Assembly: GCA_964448135.1 (NCBI GenBank)
Contig: CAYUVH010000034.1
Coordinates: forward strand, 1 to 64,000
Direction of reading: 5' to 3'
DNA from: CAYUVH01 sp964448135
GTDB taxonomy: Bacteria; Verrucomicrobiota; Verrucomicrobiia; Limisphaerales; UBA8199
Length of the DNA stretch: 64,000 nt
Both the position numbers and the translations under genes were made by a program. How positions within the stretch are numbered: position 1 is the stretch's first letter; every line of letters begins with the position of its first letter. Positions 24,298 to 33,962 of the stretch are shown here, one piece after another. The notes beneath the pieces were generated by a model. The model searched no databases. It worked only from the letters and a program-made list of their open reading frames with translations, and was not told where the DNA came from.

Positions 24298-25376
24298 CGC
24301 GCACAGCATACGACCGCTGGGGGCGGAGGGCAAACGATGGAGGCAACCATTCTCTCTCCACTCGGAGAGAGTCTGCGGGCGGAAGGGCCTACCGCCGAAC
24401 CGGGCGGCAACAATGTTTTGCCCCCCGGACAAGCCGTTGAGGCATTCCACCAAGCGGCATCTCTTCGCGCCGTTATGCAGCCGGGCGTTCAGTTCTTCGC
24501 GGAGAGTTGCGAGCGGACGCGCAATTTTCCGGTGCGAGAGCGGCTCATATTTTTTTTGAAAGGCCGGATTTACCCGGATTTGGGCGGATATAGCCGGATT
24601 TCGGACCTGCCCGGCATAAAGCGGCGGCAGCAGGCGGATTTGAGGTCTCCGGATTTTTGATTGATTCAGGTTTGATCAGGTTTGTTTGCCGGGGTTTTAG
24701 GTTTGCTTTCAGGTTTGCCGCCTGGCTTGCCGGAGGCTGCATTCTGGCTGGCGATAGGTTAACTTCTGGTTGGCTGGAGGCCCGGATGCAGGACCGGTGG
24801 AACGCAAGACCAGTTACGTCCAGGCCCGGCTTTGCGCAGAAGGGGTCGTCTCGGCTTTCAGGAGGCCGGGCAACAGTAGGACACGAATTTGCCGCCGGTC
24901 CTTCGGCAATTGTCCACACCTTCTTAATGACAGCCAGTCGTTGCCAGTTCATATCAGTTCCGTCCTCCTTCACCAAAGCTACCGCCGCAGGCAAATGAGG
25001 TTACTCATTCACGCGGGGAGAATTTAGCACAGGGAGGGGAAAAATCATCTCCCACGGTGGGAGATTATTTTGAGCGGATGGGAAAGGTTGAATCGTCACA
25101 AAAGTGAATGTTTACGGGATGGAAATGGTGGTGGGAAAGGTCGGAGGAGGAATGGGCGATGAAAAATAATTTCAAAATTCCTTGCGTGGCGACAACGAAT
25201 TTCTGTTCGTCGGCGTCAGTGCGTCAACTTCACGCGCAATGCGTGAATATCACGCAGCACGCTTCCGGGAATCTTCCGAATTCCGCCAAAAACAGGGTAG
25301 GCATCAGGCTTGCTAACCAGTTTGTTTTATTGAGTATTCCCCGCCCTTGGCATAAAAGGGTTGTGGAGTTGGCGCC
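24298..25376. repeat. 1.1-kb gene-poor tract with hairpin and degenerate tandem motifs
   Basis: No gene supported. 24555-24605 repeats GCCGGATTTACCC-like units. 24660-24760 repeats CAGGTTTG and GGTTTG units. A perfect palindrome ATCTCCCACGGTGGGAGAT lies at 25047-25065, and CACGC motifs cluster near 25230-25262. A minus-strand frame 24545-24994 translates the repeats into low complexity and is not accepted. The organisation mirrors 8853-9440 in opposite orientation. Confidence 0.6.
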
Positions 25377-28300
25377 ATGAAACACACCCGTTTCGGTTTC
25401 CGCGAATGCCTTGCCCTCTCCATCAAGGTGCTGGTGCTGCTCCTCGCTGCCCCTTTGCCGGCAGCGGTACTCTACGTGGACCTAAACAGTCCAAACAGCG
25501 CCGCGCCTTTTTCAAGTTGGGGCATCGCGGCGACCAATATCCAGGACGCCATTGACGCCGCGAGCGATGGTGATCAGATCCTCGTGACTAACGGCGTTTA
25601 TCAATCGGGCGGGCGCGTCGTATACGGGAGCCTCACCAATCGCGTGGCGATCAACAAGGCCGTGTCCGTCCTGAGCGTGAACGGGCCGGCAGTGACCACC
25701 ATCCAAGGCAATTATACTTCGGACGAGAGCACCGCACGCTGCGCGTATCTTGCTGATGGAGCCGCACTGACGGGTTTCACGCTGACGTTGGGAGCCACCC
25801 GCAACGGAGAGGGCGATCTTTGGACTGAACAAAGTGGCGGCGGTGCATGGTGTGAATCCACCAACTCCTTTTTCACGAATTGCATCATTACCGGCAACCT
25901 GGCGTGGCATGGAGGTGGCGGCCTTTGCGGCGGCACGCTGCAAGACTGCCTCGTTTCCAGTAATCAGCTTCGACAGGGCTTTTATGACACCTCAGGCGGA
26001 GCCGGCGCCAATGGCAGTGTGCTAAATCACTGCACGGTGATTGGAAATTATGCTGACAAGGAAGGAGGGGGCGCGCGCGACAGTTTTCTGAATTTTTGTG
26101 TCGTGACAGGAAACTCCGCGGGTACTGGAGGTGGGATTAGCGGGGGCGCGCTTTTCAATTGCTTACTTACCACGAACCGCGCTTTCTCCAGCGGTGGCGG
26201 GGGTGCCTGGGGCGCCTTGCTGAACAACTGTACTCTTGTGGAGAACAGCGCCTACTCGGGAGGAGGTTCGGGGAACAGCACTCTGAATAACTGTATACTC
26301 TATTACAATCATGGCTATGGTTACGACAACCATATCGGCTCTTCTCTTAACCGTTGTTGCTCCACACCAGATGGCGGACAGGGCAACTTTACCAACGCTC
26401 CTTTATTTGTTGATTACCCGGCGGGTAACTTCCATCTCCAGTCCGGTTCATTCTGCATCAACGCCGGAGATAATGCCGCCGCGACCGAAACCCTGGACTT
26501 GGACGGCAACTTACGCATCGTAGGCGCTTACGTGGACGTGGGAGCGTATGAATATCAGGCCGTTGCGCCGGTGCCAATCGGCGTCAGTTTTTCAGTCGCC
26601 TACACGAACCTCGCCATTGGCTTCGTGAACACATTGACAGGGGACGTTGATGGCTATCCTTCCGCCAGCTTTTGGGACTTCGGCGACAGTTCGGCGACCG
26701 TGAGCAACCAATTGAGTGTTTCTCATGCTTACGCAAGCCCGGGTAATTACACCGTTACATTCACCGCTGTGAACGACGATCATCCAGCTGGCGTGAGTGC
26801 AATTGTTGTCATACACGTGCTGGCAAACCCAATCTCCTACGTGCTGCAAGCTAATCCCACTCCTGTTGCGCCCTTCATTTCCTGGGCCGCAGCCGCAACG
26901 AACATTCAGGATGCGATCGACTCGGCTTTTGCCGGCGGTGTGATCCTCGTGAGTAACGGGGTTTATGAAACCGGGAGCGGAGTAATCCCCGGCTTTGGCT
27001 CCGCCTGCAGGGTAGCGGTAAATAGACCCCTCAATGTGCGCAGTGTGAATGGGCCGGCTGTGACTGTGATCAAAGGCTACCGCGGACCTTTGGGCACCAA
27101 CGATCCCAATTCGATGCGCTGCGTTGGCCTCGTGACCGGCTCCTCGCTTACGGGGTTCACTCTGACTAATGGATGCTCGGGCCTGGGTGGGGGCGTGTTG
27201 GGTGCAACCTTTAATGTCGGTGTTACGAATTGCCTCATCATGGGCAATTCGTCGAAAATTTACGGTGGTGGCGGCAGCAGTTGCACTTTCGAAGGCTGCA
27301 TTTTCGGGCAAAACACGGCTGGTGTACGGGGCGGTGCAGCAAGTCTCGCGAACCTCGACAACTGTCTGATCGTAAGCAATTGGTCGGGCTACGGTGGGGG
27401 TGGCCTCTACGGCGGAACTGCGAAGAACTGCGTCGTCGTGGGGAATTCCTCTCCGGGTTTAGGTGCCGGCACGGACAACGTTCAAGCCTACAATTCAGTT
27501 ATTTATTACAACAGCAATTCCGGGGCTTCAGCCAACGGCACCAATTACAATAGCGGCACTTTCAGCTACTGCTGCACGACCCCGTTCCCGTTCGGACTCG
27601 CCAGTCCCGATACCTTCACCAACGTGCCTGCTTTTGCCAACGCAGGAGCTGGAGACTTTCGTCTAACGGCGGCCTCGCCGTGCATCAACGCGGGAATTAA
27701 CAGTTCTGTCGTCAGCTCTTCAGATTTGGCCGGGCAGCCACGAATACAATTCGGTCGCGTAGATGTGGGCGCGTACGAATTTCAAACTCCGATCCACTAT
27801 GCGCGCATTACCAACGCCTCACCGTCGGCGCCGTATACGAATTGGTTCACCGCCGCGACAAACATCCAGGACGCCGTGGATGCGGCCGCGCCGGGCGAAT
27901 TCGTCGTTGTCAGCAACGGTGTCTATCAATTTGGCGGCCGAGCTGTCTTCGGCCTGGAAACCAATCGTGTGGTGCTCACGAATGCGGTAACGGTTTTGAG
28001 CGTGAGTGGGTCGCAGGCGACGACCATCGCCGGGGCCTTCAACACCCGCGGGGCGCTCGTGGGCAGCAACTCCGTGCTGGTGGGTTTCACCATCACCAAC
28101 GGCCAGGCCCGCGCCAACATAGGAGACGCCGTGAAGGAACAAAGCGGCGGCGGCATCTGGTGCGAAGCCGGCGGGGTGCTCAGCAATTGTTTCGTCATCT
28201 GCAACCATAGCAGTTCGGGGAGCGGTTCCAGCGGTGGCGGTATTTACGGCGGGAGCATCTGGAACACGGTCATCTCGAACAACTACGCGGCCTTCGGCGG

Positions 28301-29450
28301 CGCGGCCTCCCAGGCCATCCTCAACAACTGCATCATCGTGAGCAATTCCGCGCCTTCCTCGCCGCCGTATGGGTATGGCGGCGGACTCTACCAATGCTCG
28401 GCGACTAATTGCACGCTGACGGCCAATGGCTGGGGCTACGGCACGACCGGCGGCGGGGCGTATCACAGCCGCCTCGTCAATTGCACCCTGATCACGAACC
28501 TGAGCACCTACGGCGGCGGCGGAGCCAGCTTCTGCCTGCTGGTCAATTGCACGCTGACGCGTAACGTGGGACAGGGCGGCGCGACTGATTCGTGCACGAA
28601 TTACTATTGTGTCATGACGAACAACCTGGGCAGCAACGGCGGCGGGACCAGCGGTGGTTACGCTTACGATTGCCTCATCGTCAGCAACATTGCGAAGTTC
28701 CAGGGCGGCGGCTCCGACAAGGGCACACTCTACGACTGCACTTTGGTCGGCAACACCGCCACCAACTCTGGCGGCGGCCTCAACGGCTCGACCGCCTATA
28801 ATTGCATCGTCTATTACAACAGCTCACCCGGCGGTTCGAACTGGTCCGGCGCAACCCTGTTTTCCTGCTGCACCCTGCCCACCACCGGCGCAACCATTTC
28901 ACAGACCATCTCGAATGCCCCGGTCTTCGTGAACGCCGCCACCGGCAACCTCCGGCTGCAATCGAACTCTCCCTGCATCAACTCGGGAACGAACTTCTTC
29001 GCGATCGACGCCACGGATCTCGACGGCAACCCGCGGATCACGGGCGGCACGGTGGACTTCGGCGCGTACGAGTTTCAATCGCCCGCCTCCACGCTGCCCT
29101 ATTTCTGGCTCGCGCAATATGGCCTGCCCATCAACAGCGCTTCCGATTCCGCCGACCCTGACGCCGACGGCGCGAGCAATCTCCAGGAATGGGGCGCGGG
29201 CACGGTGCCGACCAACGCGCTTTCTGCCCTGAAAATGCTCGGCACCACGCAGGCCGTGGTGGGTGTCTCCGTGACCTGGCAGAGTGTCTTCAGCCGGAAA
29301 TACTGGATCGAACGCTCCACCAACTTAACCGCAGTGCCGGCCTTCCGCGGATTGCAGAGCAACATCACCGCCTTCAGCAGCATCACGACCTACACCGATA
29401 GCAATGCCGTCGGTGCGGGGCCTTACTTCTATCGGGTCGGAGCACAATAA
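25377..29450 (+). CDS. Giant secreted beta-helix protein with three modules and a PKD domain
   Basis: 1357-residue exported protein. The signal peptide covers about residues 1-30. Three modules of 300-440 residues each begin with a near-identical entry: ATNIQDAIDAASDGDQILVT at about 58, NIQDAIDSAFAGGVILVSNG at about 505 and NIQDAVDAAAPGEFVVVSNG at about 822. Each is followed by many repeated Asn/Gly/Cys-rich coils (LNNCTLVENSAYSGGG, LVNCTLTRN) of a right-handed parallel beta-helix. Each ends LDGNxRIxGxxVDxGAYEFQ, the end of the choice-of-anchor Q repeat. A PKD domain (about 400-480, FWDFGDSSATVSNQ) separates modules 1 and 2. The C-terminus has a calcium-binding-like segment SADPDADGASNLQEWGAG and ends in a Fn3-like strand. 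It is likely a surface carbohydrate-binding protein; no catalytic residues are evident. Confidence 0.9.
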   Translation: MKHTRFGFRECLALSIKVLVLLLAAPLPAAVLYVDLNSPNSAAPFSSWGIAATNIQDAIDAASDGDQILVTNGVYQSGGRVVYGSLTNRVAINKAVSVLSVNGPAVTTIQGNYTSDESTARCAYLADGAALTGFTLTLGATRNGEGDLWTEQSGGGAWCESTNSFFTNCIITGNLAWHGGGGLCGGTLQDCLVSSNQLRQGFYDTSGGAGANGSVLNHCTVIGNYADKEGGGARDSFLNFCVVTGNSAGTGGGISGGALFNCLLTTNRAFSSGGGGAWGALLNNCTLVENSAYSGGGSGNSTLNNCILYYNHGYGYDNHIGSSLNRCCSTPDGGQGNFTNAPLFVDYPAGNFHLQSGSFCINAGDNAAATETLDLDGNLRIVGAYVDVGAYEYQAVAPVPIGVSFSVAYTNLAIGFVNTLTGDVDGYPSASFWDFGDSSATVSNQLSVSHAYASPGNYTVTFTAVNDDHPAGVSAIVVIHVLANPISYVLQANPTPVAPFISWAAAATNIQDAIDSAFAGGVILVSNGVYETGSGVIPGFGSACRVAVNRPLNVRSVNGPAVTVIKGYRGPLGTNDPNSMRCVGLVTGSSLTGFTLTNGCSGLGGGVLGATFNVGVTNCLIMGNSSKIYGGGGSSCTFEGCIFGQNTAGVRGGAASLANLDNCLIVSNWSGYGGGGLYGGTAKNCVVVGNSSPGLGAGTDNVQAYNSVIYYNSNSGASANGTNYNSGTFSYCCTTPFPFGLASPDTFTNVPAFANAGAGDFRLTAASPCINAGINSSVVSSSDLAGQPRIQFGRVDVGAYEFQTPIHYARITNASPSAPYTNWFTAATNIQDAVDAAAPGEFVVVSNGVYQFGGRAVFGLETNRVVLTNAVTVLSVSGSQATTIAGAFNTRGALVGSNSVLVGFTITNGQARANIGDAVKEQSGGGIWCEAGGVLSNCFVICNHSSSGSGSSGGGIYGGSIWNTVISNNYAAFGGAASQAILNNCIIVSNSAPSSPPYGYGGGLYQCSATNCTLTANGWGYGTTGGGAYHSRLVNCTLITNLSTYGGGGASFCLLVNCTLTRNVGQGGATDSCTNYYCVMTNNLGSNGGGTSGGYAYDCLIVSNIAKFQGGGSDKGTLYDCTLVGNTATNSGGGLNGSTAYNCIVYYNSSPGGSNWSGATLFSCCTLPTTGATISQTISNAPVFVNAATGNLRLQSNSPCINSGTNFFAIDATDLDGNPRITGGTVDFGAYEFQSPASTLPYFWLAQYGLPINSASDSADPDADGASNLQEWGAGTVPTNALSALKMLGTTQAVVGVSVTWQSVFSRKYWIERSTNLTAVPAFRGLQSNITAFSSITTYTDSNAVGAGPYFYRVGAQ

Positions 29451-29456
29451 CCGAAG

Positions 29457-29541
29457 CAGTTTAAACAGGAGGAAACGGAGATAACGGAGAAGTTTTCTTT
29501 TCCATCACTGTTCTCTCCGTTTCCTCCAGTTAAACTGTTTT
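29457..29541. terminator. Bidirectional terminator between convergent genes
   Basis: CAGTTTAA...GGAGGAAACGGAG pairs with CTCCGTTTCCTCCAGTTAAACTG, followed by TTTTTT on the plus strand. The right arm includes the last codons of the minus-strand HAD gene. Confidence 0.8.
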
Positions 29542-30309
29542 TTGCAAGGCCAGCCGCAACGCCTCCACCACGCCGTTGCCATGCGAAAATTGGCTCACGA
29601 AACCGCCGCCGGAGAGCACTGCGGCTTTCACCGGCTCAATGGCGTTGGCCGGGGCCGCGATATGGTGCGCGTGGCGGCGATCGAGCATGGGCAGGTCATT
29701 CAGCCAGTCGCCGACGGCAAAGACTTCCGGCGGCGACACGCTCAGCCGGCGCATGATCTCCGCGAGCGCGGAACCTTTGTTATAGGCGACATGGCTGAAC
29801 CGCGCATAGACGTCGTTGCGCACGACGACCAAGTTTTCCACGGTGGCCGCGTATTCGTCGAGGTGCCGGTGGATGATATCCGCGTCGTGGTTGTTGCCGG
29901 CGATGAGACAAAACGGCGAGTAGGGATCGGAGTAAATGCGCGCGTGAAAGCGGGCATTGATCCATTCGGTCAGCTTCGGCACATCGCGTTCGATCCGGGC
30001 GAAGAGGTGTCCGTGATCGTGGGCGCAGGCAGCGTTCCAATCGTCCAAGCCGAGATAGCTCGAACCATCGTGCTGGTAAATCTCGCGCTCCACCAACACC
30101 AGGTAGTCCGGCTCGATGGTGATGTGCTTGCGCCCGAGCGACTCCATCAGGCTCGACATGTCGCGCCCGGTATTGATGACCCACTTGGCACCCTGCCGCT
30201 GCAACGAGCCGATGAGCTCCTCCAGCTCGGCGGGAATCGGCGGGTTACCGAACTCCGAAAAAATGGTCCCGTCGTAATCCGTCGAAATCAGTTTGATAGG
30301 CGTTGCCAT
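29530..30309 (-). CDS. HAD-IIB family hydrolase (Cof-like)
   Basis: 259-residue cytosolic HAD phosphatase of subclass IIB (Cof / sucrose-phosphatase type). Motif I is ISTDYDGTIFSEFG (Asp10 and Asp12). Motif II is WVINTGRDMSSLME. A C2B cap follows in the middle. Motif IV is VFAVGDWLNDLPML. The substrate is probably a phosphorylated sugar or cofactor but cannot be specified. The stop lies inside the terminator shared with the beta-helix gene. Confidence 0.9.
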   Translation of the reverse strand: MATPIKLISTDYDGTIFSEFGNPPIPAELEELIGSLQRQGAKWVINTGRDMSSLMESLGRKHITIEPDYLVLVEREIYQHDGSSYLGLDDWNAACAHDHGHLFARIERDVPKLTEWINARFHARIYSDPYSPFCLIAGNNHDADIIHRHLDEYAATVENLVVVRNDVYARFSHVAYNKGSALAEIMRRLSVSPPEVFAVGDWLNDLPMLDRRHAHHIAAPANAIEPVKAAVLSGGGFVSQFSHGNGVVEALRLALQKTV

Positions 30310-30350
30310 TACAAAGGTAATATACCGCAGACGGACGTCGGGAAGCGAGT

Positions 30351-30845
30351 TTACGGTCGCAATCTCACCAGGGCCCCTCCGCCCGGCAGTAATTCCAGCT
30401 TGATCGACTTGCTTTCACCACCGTCCGTCCAGGTCTGCGTGGGAGCATGGAATGTCTGCATCCGTCCGGGCCCTCGCAGCAAAACCGTCGCGTCCTTCTT
30501 GAAATCGAGATTCACGACGACGAGCTGCTTCGGATGCTGCGCTGATTTGCCGAAGTCTCCGAGCGGCACATCTTGTGGCAAAGCCTCCACGGGGCCGCAC
30601 CAGTACGTCACGATGGGTTCGCCCATCGTCCATTTCTTTTCCGCCGCCGGTGCGAAGGCAGCTCCGCCAGCCCAAAGCGCCGTGAGCGAGTGTTCATCGT
30701 TGCGCGAATGTCCCGGGGGGGAAATAGTGGCTTTTCCTTCAATTGCAAGGCTGGTGGACGCAATTGAACTTCGCAAATCGCCCATAATTGGCATGCATTT
30801 GGCTTGTATTCCGTGCGCTAAACCTGCAAAACCCGCAAAATGCAT
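30351..30845 (-). pseudogene. Remnant of an exported hydrolase-like gene with internal deletion
   Basis: The open frame reads as two ends of one gene. An export-signal-like segment (SLTALWAGGAAFAPAAEKKW) and MGEPIVTYWCGP match the N-terminus of exported glycoside-hydrolase-like proteins of this phylum. The C-terminal part, VVVNLDFKKDATVLLRGPGR to LLPGGGALVRLRP, is the terminal beta-sandwich strand set of the same kind of protein. The several hundred residues that should lie between are missing. The start is also unclear, because the 5' part has no clean signal peptide. Inferred from recognised ends; alignment to homologues is needed. Confidence 0.5.
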
Positions 30846-30857
30846 TGCTTGAAGATT

Positions 30858-32204
30858 ATGAAACGAATCCTACTGATGGTCACCCTGGGCAGTCTGTTGG
30901 CCACGGTCGGCGGGGCGGCGGCGGAAGCCGGCGCGAACGACCGCCTGCAGTGGAACGTCAATACGCTCGTCGGCGATTACGAGCAGCACGGAGAAAAGAA
31001 CAGCAAGTGGGACGCCCCGGCGAAAACGGCACTGGAGGCCTTTGCCCATGTCCGGACCGACGGCAACGAGACGCCGCGGAAATATTTCGGCATCATCGCC
31101 ACCAATGCCCAACTCGCCGTGGACAGCGGCTGCACCGATCCCATGGTGCGCTACCTCAATATCCGTTTCACCCTGCCCGGCCACGAGCACACCGCCGCGA
31201 CCGCGGGCCCCGAATACAAAAAGGTGGCCGACGCCCTCGCGGGCAGTAAGCGCCCTGAAATCCGAAAATTCTATGCCGACCTGCGGGTGGTCTCCGTCGT
31301 CAGCGAAGGAGACACCCAATCGTTTCGTGACCGGGCCATCAAGGAACTACCGCTGGCCCTGCAGGACAAACAGATGCCCGCGAAGGAAGCCGAGGATGCC
31401 TGCAACGAATTGCTGCGCGTCACCAAAGATGATCCCAAAGCCTACGAGGCGGCCTACCGCGCGATCGAGCCGATCCTCCTGCAGAACTGGTCCAACCAGG
31501 CTTTCGCCCTGCTGATCCAGGGCACCTTCCACTCGACCGATGCGTGGATGAACCGCACGGTGGGCAAAAACTTTTCCGCCACCGACCCGGGATACGCCGA
31601 CTTCAACCGCCACCTCGACCAGGCAGAAGCCGCCCTCACGAAAGCCTGGGCCCTCAACCCCAATGACACCCGGATCGCGACGGAAATGATCACCGTCGAA
31701 CAGGGCCGCGGCAAGGGACGCGAGCGCATGGAAGAGTGGTTCACGCGCGCCATGAAAGCGCAACCAGCCAATTACGACGCCTGCGCCCGCAAGCTGAACT
31801 ATGTCTCGCCGAAATGGTACGGCACCGAGCAGGACATGCTGGTGTTCGGCCGTCAGTGCGTCGAATCCAAGGATTGGAAGGGGCGCGTCCCCCTGATTCT
31901 CGTCGACGCCCATGAAACCATCTCCGCTTACGCCAAAGATCCCGACGCGCAGAAGCAATATTGGAAACAGCCGGCGGTGTGGAAGGACATCCAGTCCTCA
32001 TTCGAAAAATTCTTCCAGCTCACTCCCAACGACACCGCCTGGCGCCACAATTACGCCCTGTATGCCTACCGTTGCGAGCAGTGGGACGCCTTTAACGCGC
32101 AGCTAAAACTCATCGGGCCGGTGCACTACGAATTCTTTGGCGGCAAGGAAGAATACGAAAAAATGGTGAAGCAGGCCAAAGAACACGCCGGCGCGTCCAA
32201 GTAA
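30858..32204 (+). CDS. Exported TPR-like / DUF4034-like protein
   Basis: 448-residue exported protein. ATG 30858 (MKRILLMVTLGSLLATVGGA) gives a clean signal peptide; an earlier ATG at 30840 adds six residues. The mature part is helical, with repeats of the TPR type (LDQAEAALTKAWALNPNDTR, SFEKFFQLTPNDTAWRHNYA), the conserved KLNYVSPKWYG segment and several Asp/Trp-rich connectors. It resembles exported DUF4034-type proteins. It is probably a periplasmic protein-interaction scaffold. No enzymatic motif is seen. Confidence 0.8.
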   Translation: MKRILLMVTLGSLLATVGGAAAEAGANDRLQWNVNTLVGDYEQHGEKNSKWDAPAKTALEAFAHVRTDGNETPRKYFGIIATNAQLAVDSGCTDPMVRYLNIRFTLPGHEHTAATAGPEYKKVADALAGSKRPEIRKFYADLRVVSVVSEGDTQSFRDRAIKELPLALQDKQMPAKEAEDACNELLRVTKDDPKAYEAAYRAIEPILLQNWSNQAFALLIQGTFHSTDAWMNRTVGKNFSATDPGYADFNRHLDQAEAALTKAWALNPNDTRIATEMITVEQGRGKGRERMEEWFTRAMKAQPANYDACARKLNYVSPKWYGTEQDMLVFGRQCVESKDWKGRVPLILVDAHETISAYAKDPDAQKQYWKQPAVWKDIQSSFEKFFQLTPNDTAWRHNYALYAYRCEQWDAFNAQLKLIGPVHYEFFGGKEEYEKMVKQAKEHAGASK

Positions 32205-32336
32205 GGCAAAGGTGAGACCGGCACGCTGCTGCCGTCCGGGAGTAGTGGCAAGCGGAAGGGTTTTCGGCCTTCGCACGCCGGCGCGCAGAGGACTGCGCGC
32301 CCCACCCAATTCCGAAGGCGGTTTTCCTACCGCCGG

Positions 32337-33713
32337 TCAGGCCGACTTCAGCTTCGCGGAGTTCTTGTGGATTTTCTCCACGGCGCGCACGACGTCGTCC
32401 ATGTCGTCCTTGGTCCCGAGGAACATGCCGGTCGTGCTCAACCACACCGAAGTATCAAAAGTCTTCATCAGGCCGGGGCATTCGTTCCGCGTCTTGTAGG
32501 CTTCCCAATCCAGCTCCTGGCTGCTGTAAAACTTCTTGTACACCTCGCTCTTGAACATCTCGTGGATGAACTCCTGCGTGTAAATCGGATACTTCGGGTA
32601 ACCGGGACTGGCCGGCACGCCTTCCGCCGAAAGCGCTTTCACGAACGCCGCCCGCGACAGGCCGTTGAACTCCGCTTCGTTGTAGATGAACGGATACATG
32701 TAGTAGGACAAGCGGGTCACGCCCGGATAGGGCTTCACCGGGGTGATGCCGGGAATGGCCGCCAGCTTGGGCGTGAGATACGCCGCGTTCTCGTTGCGGA
32801 GCTTCGTCTGTTCCTCGAGCTTGCGAATCTGGCAAAGGCCGATCGCCGCCTGGTATTCGGCCATGCGAATCTTGTTGCCCAGGATGAACGCGGCGATGTT
32901 GTCGTACGAACCCGGGGTGACGTTCGTCTTGAAACCGTAATTGTGATACGAGTAAAGCTTGTCGTAGAGCGCGGCATCGTCAGTGACGATCGCCCCGCCC
33001 TCGCCGATGGGCATCACCTTCGACGTTTGGAAGCTGAAGCAACCGGTCGTGCCGAAGGTGCCGAGGTTCTTCCCATTGATCGCGGACATGTGCGCCTGGC
33101 AGACATCTTCGACGACCTTGAGATTGTGCTTTTTGGCGATCTCCATGATCCGCGGCATGTCGGTTGCGTAGCCGCAGATGTGGACCGGCAGGATGGCCTT
33201 GGTGCGCGGAGTGATCTTCGCTTCGACTTTGGCGGGATCCATCTGGTAGGTCAATGGGTCAATGTCCGCGAACACCGGCATCGCACCCTTGTAAAGCACG
33301 CCCAGCAAACTCGCGCTGAAAGTGTATGGAGCGCAGATGACCTCGTCGCCCGGTTGGAGGTCCATCATCATGAACGACGCGCTGAGGGCGTTGGTGCCGT
33401 TGACGACGGCGAGGCAATACTTCGCGCCCATCATGGCCGCCCATTTTTCCTCGAACTCCTTCACCAGCTTGCCGCGGGACCAGGTCGTGCCGTGCAACAC
33501 CTTGGTGACCTCGGAATCATTGGCCGGATCCCAGGACGGCCAGGTGGGCCAGGCCTTGGCGTGGGCTTTGGCGCCGCCGAGCGCGGCCGGGGTGGCGGCA
33601 TCGCCGGTTTCAGCCGCAAAGAGTGGCGCGGCGGTGCTGGCCGCCAGGACGGCGGTGCCGCTGGCCACGGAGCTGCGTTTCAGGAATTCGCGTCGGGAGA
33701 TGTTGGTATTCAT
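32337..33713 (-). CDS. Tat-exported DegT/DnrJ/EryC1/StrS family PLP protein
   Basis: 458-residue protein of the sugar aminotransferase family (DegT/StrS). The start at 33713 places a Tat signal SRREFLKRSSVASGTAVLAA at the N-terminus, which is unusual for this normally cytosolic family. The PLP core is visible: VVNGTNALSASFMMM, VIPGDEVI-like segment GDEVICAPYTFSASLL, VEDVCQAHMS and the lysine segment CFSFQTSKVMPIGEGGAIVT. Exported StrS-like proteins are frequent in Planctomycetes and Verrucomicrobiota, but their substrate is not known. Single gene. Confidence 0.9.
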   Translation of the reverse strand: MNTNISRREFLKRSSVASGTAVLAASTAAPLFAAETGDAATPAALGGAKAHAKAWPTWPSWDPANDSEVTKVLHGTTWSRGKLVKEFEEKWAAMMGAKYCLAVVNGTNALSASFMMMDLQPGDEVICAPYTFSASLLGVLYKGAMPVFADIDPLTYQMDPAKVEAKITPRTKAILPVHICGYATDMPRIMEIAKKHNLKVVEDVCQAHMSAINGKNLGTFGTTGCFSFQTSKVMPIGEGGAIVTDDAALYDKLYSYHNYGFKTNVTPGSYDNIAAFILGNKIRMAEYQAAIGLCQIRKLEEQTKLRNENAAYLTPKLAAIPGITPVKPYPGVTRLSYYMYPFIYNEAEFNGLSRAAFVKALSAEGVPASPGYPKYPIYTQEFIHEMFKSEVYKKFYSSQELDWEAYKTRNECPGLMKTFDTSVWLSTTGMFLGTKDDMDDVVRAVEKIHKNSAKLKSA

Positions 33714-33962
33714 GCTGACAGATTTTTCAGGCTTGGAGCGCAATGATATACGGTGTTTACACGCTGAGCTTTAGCGGGGACCCGCTGCGCAAGCAAGCAC
33801 TAGCCACCAAGGCAGACGCTTTCACCGGACGCCTTATTCGGTTTTTGCGGTTGGGAGCCGGGGCAGATACCGTGTCCGGGTTTGAACAGTAATACCCTTG
33901 TTAACTGCAAAACCCCAGGTTTTTGAGGGTGCTGCGGCTTATAAAGCCGCGCTCCGGGACTT

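Noticed and set aside
24545..24994. 149-codon minus-strand frame
   Set aside because: Consists of translated short repeats; no start context or family similarity.
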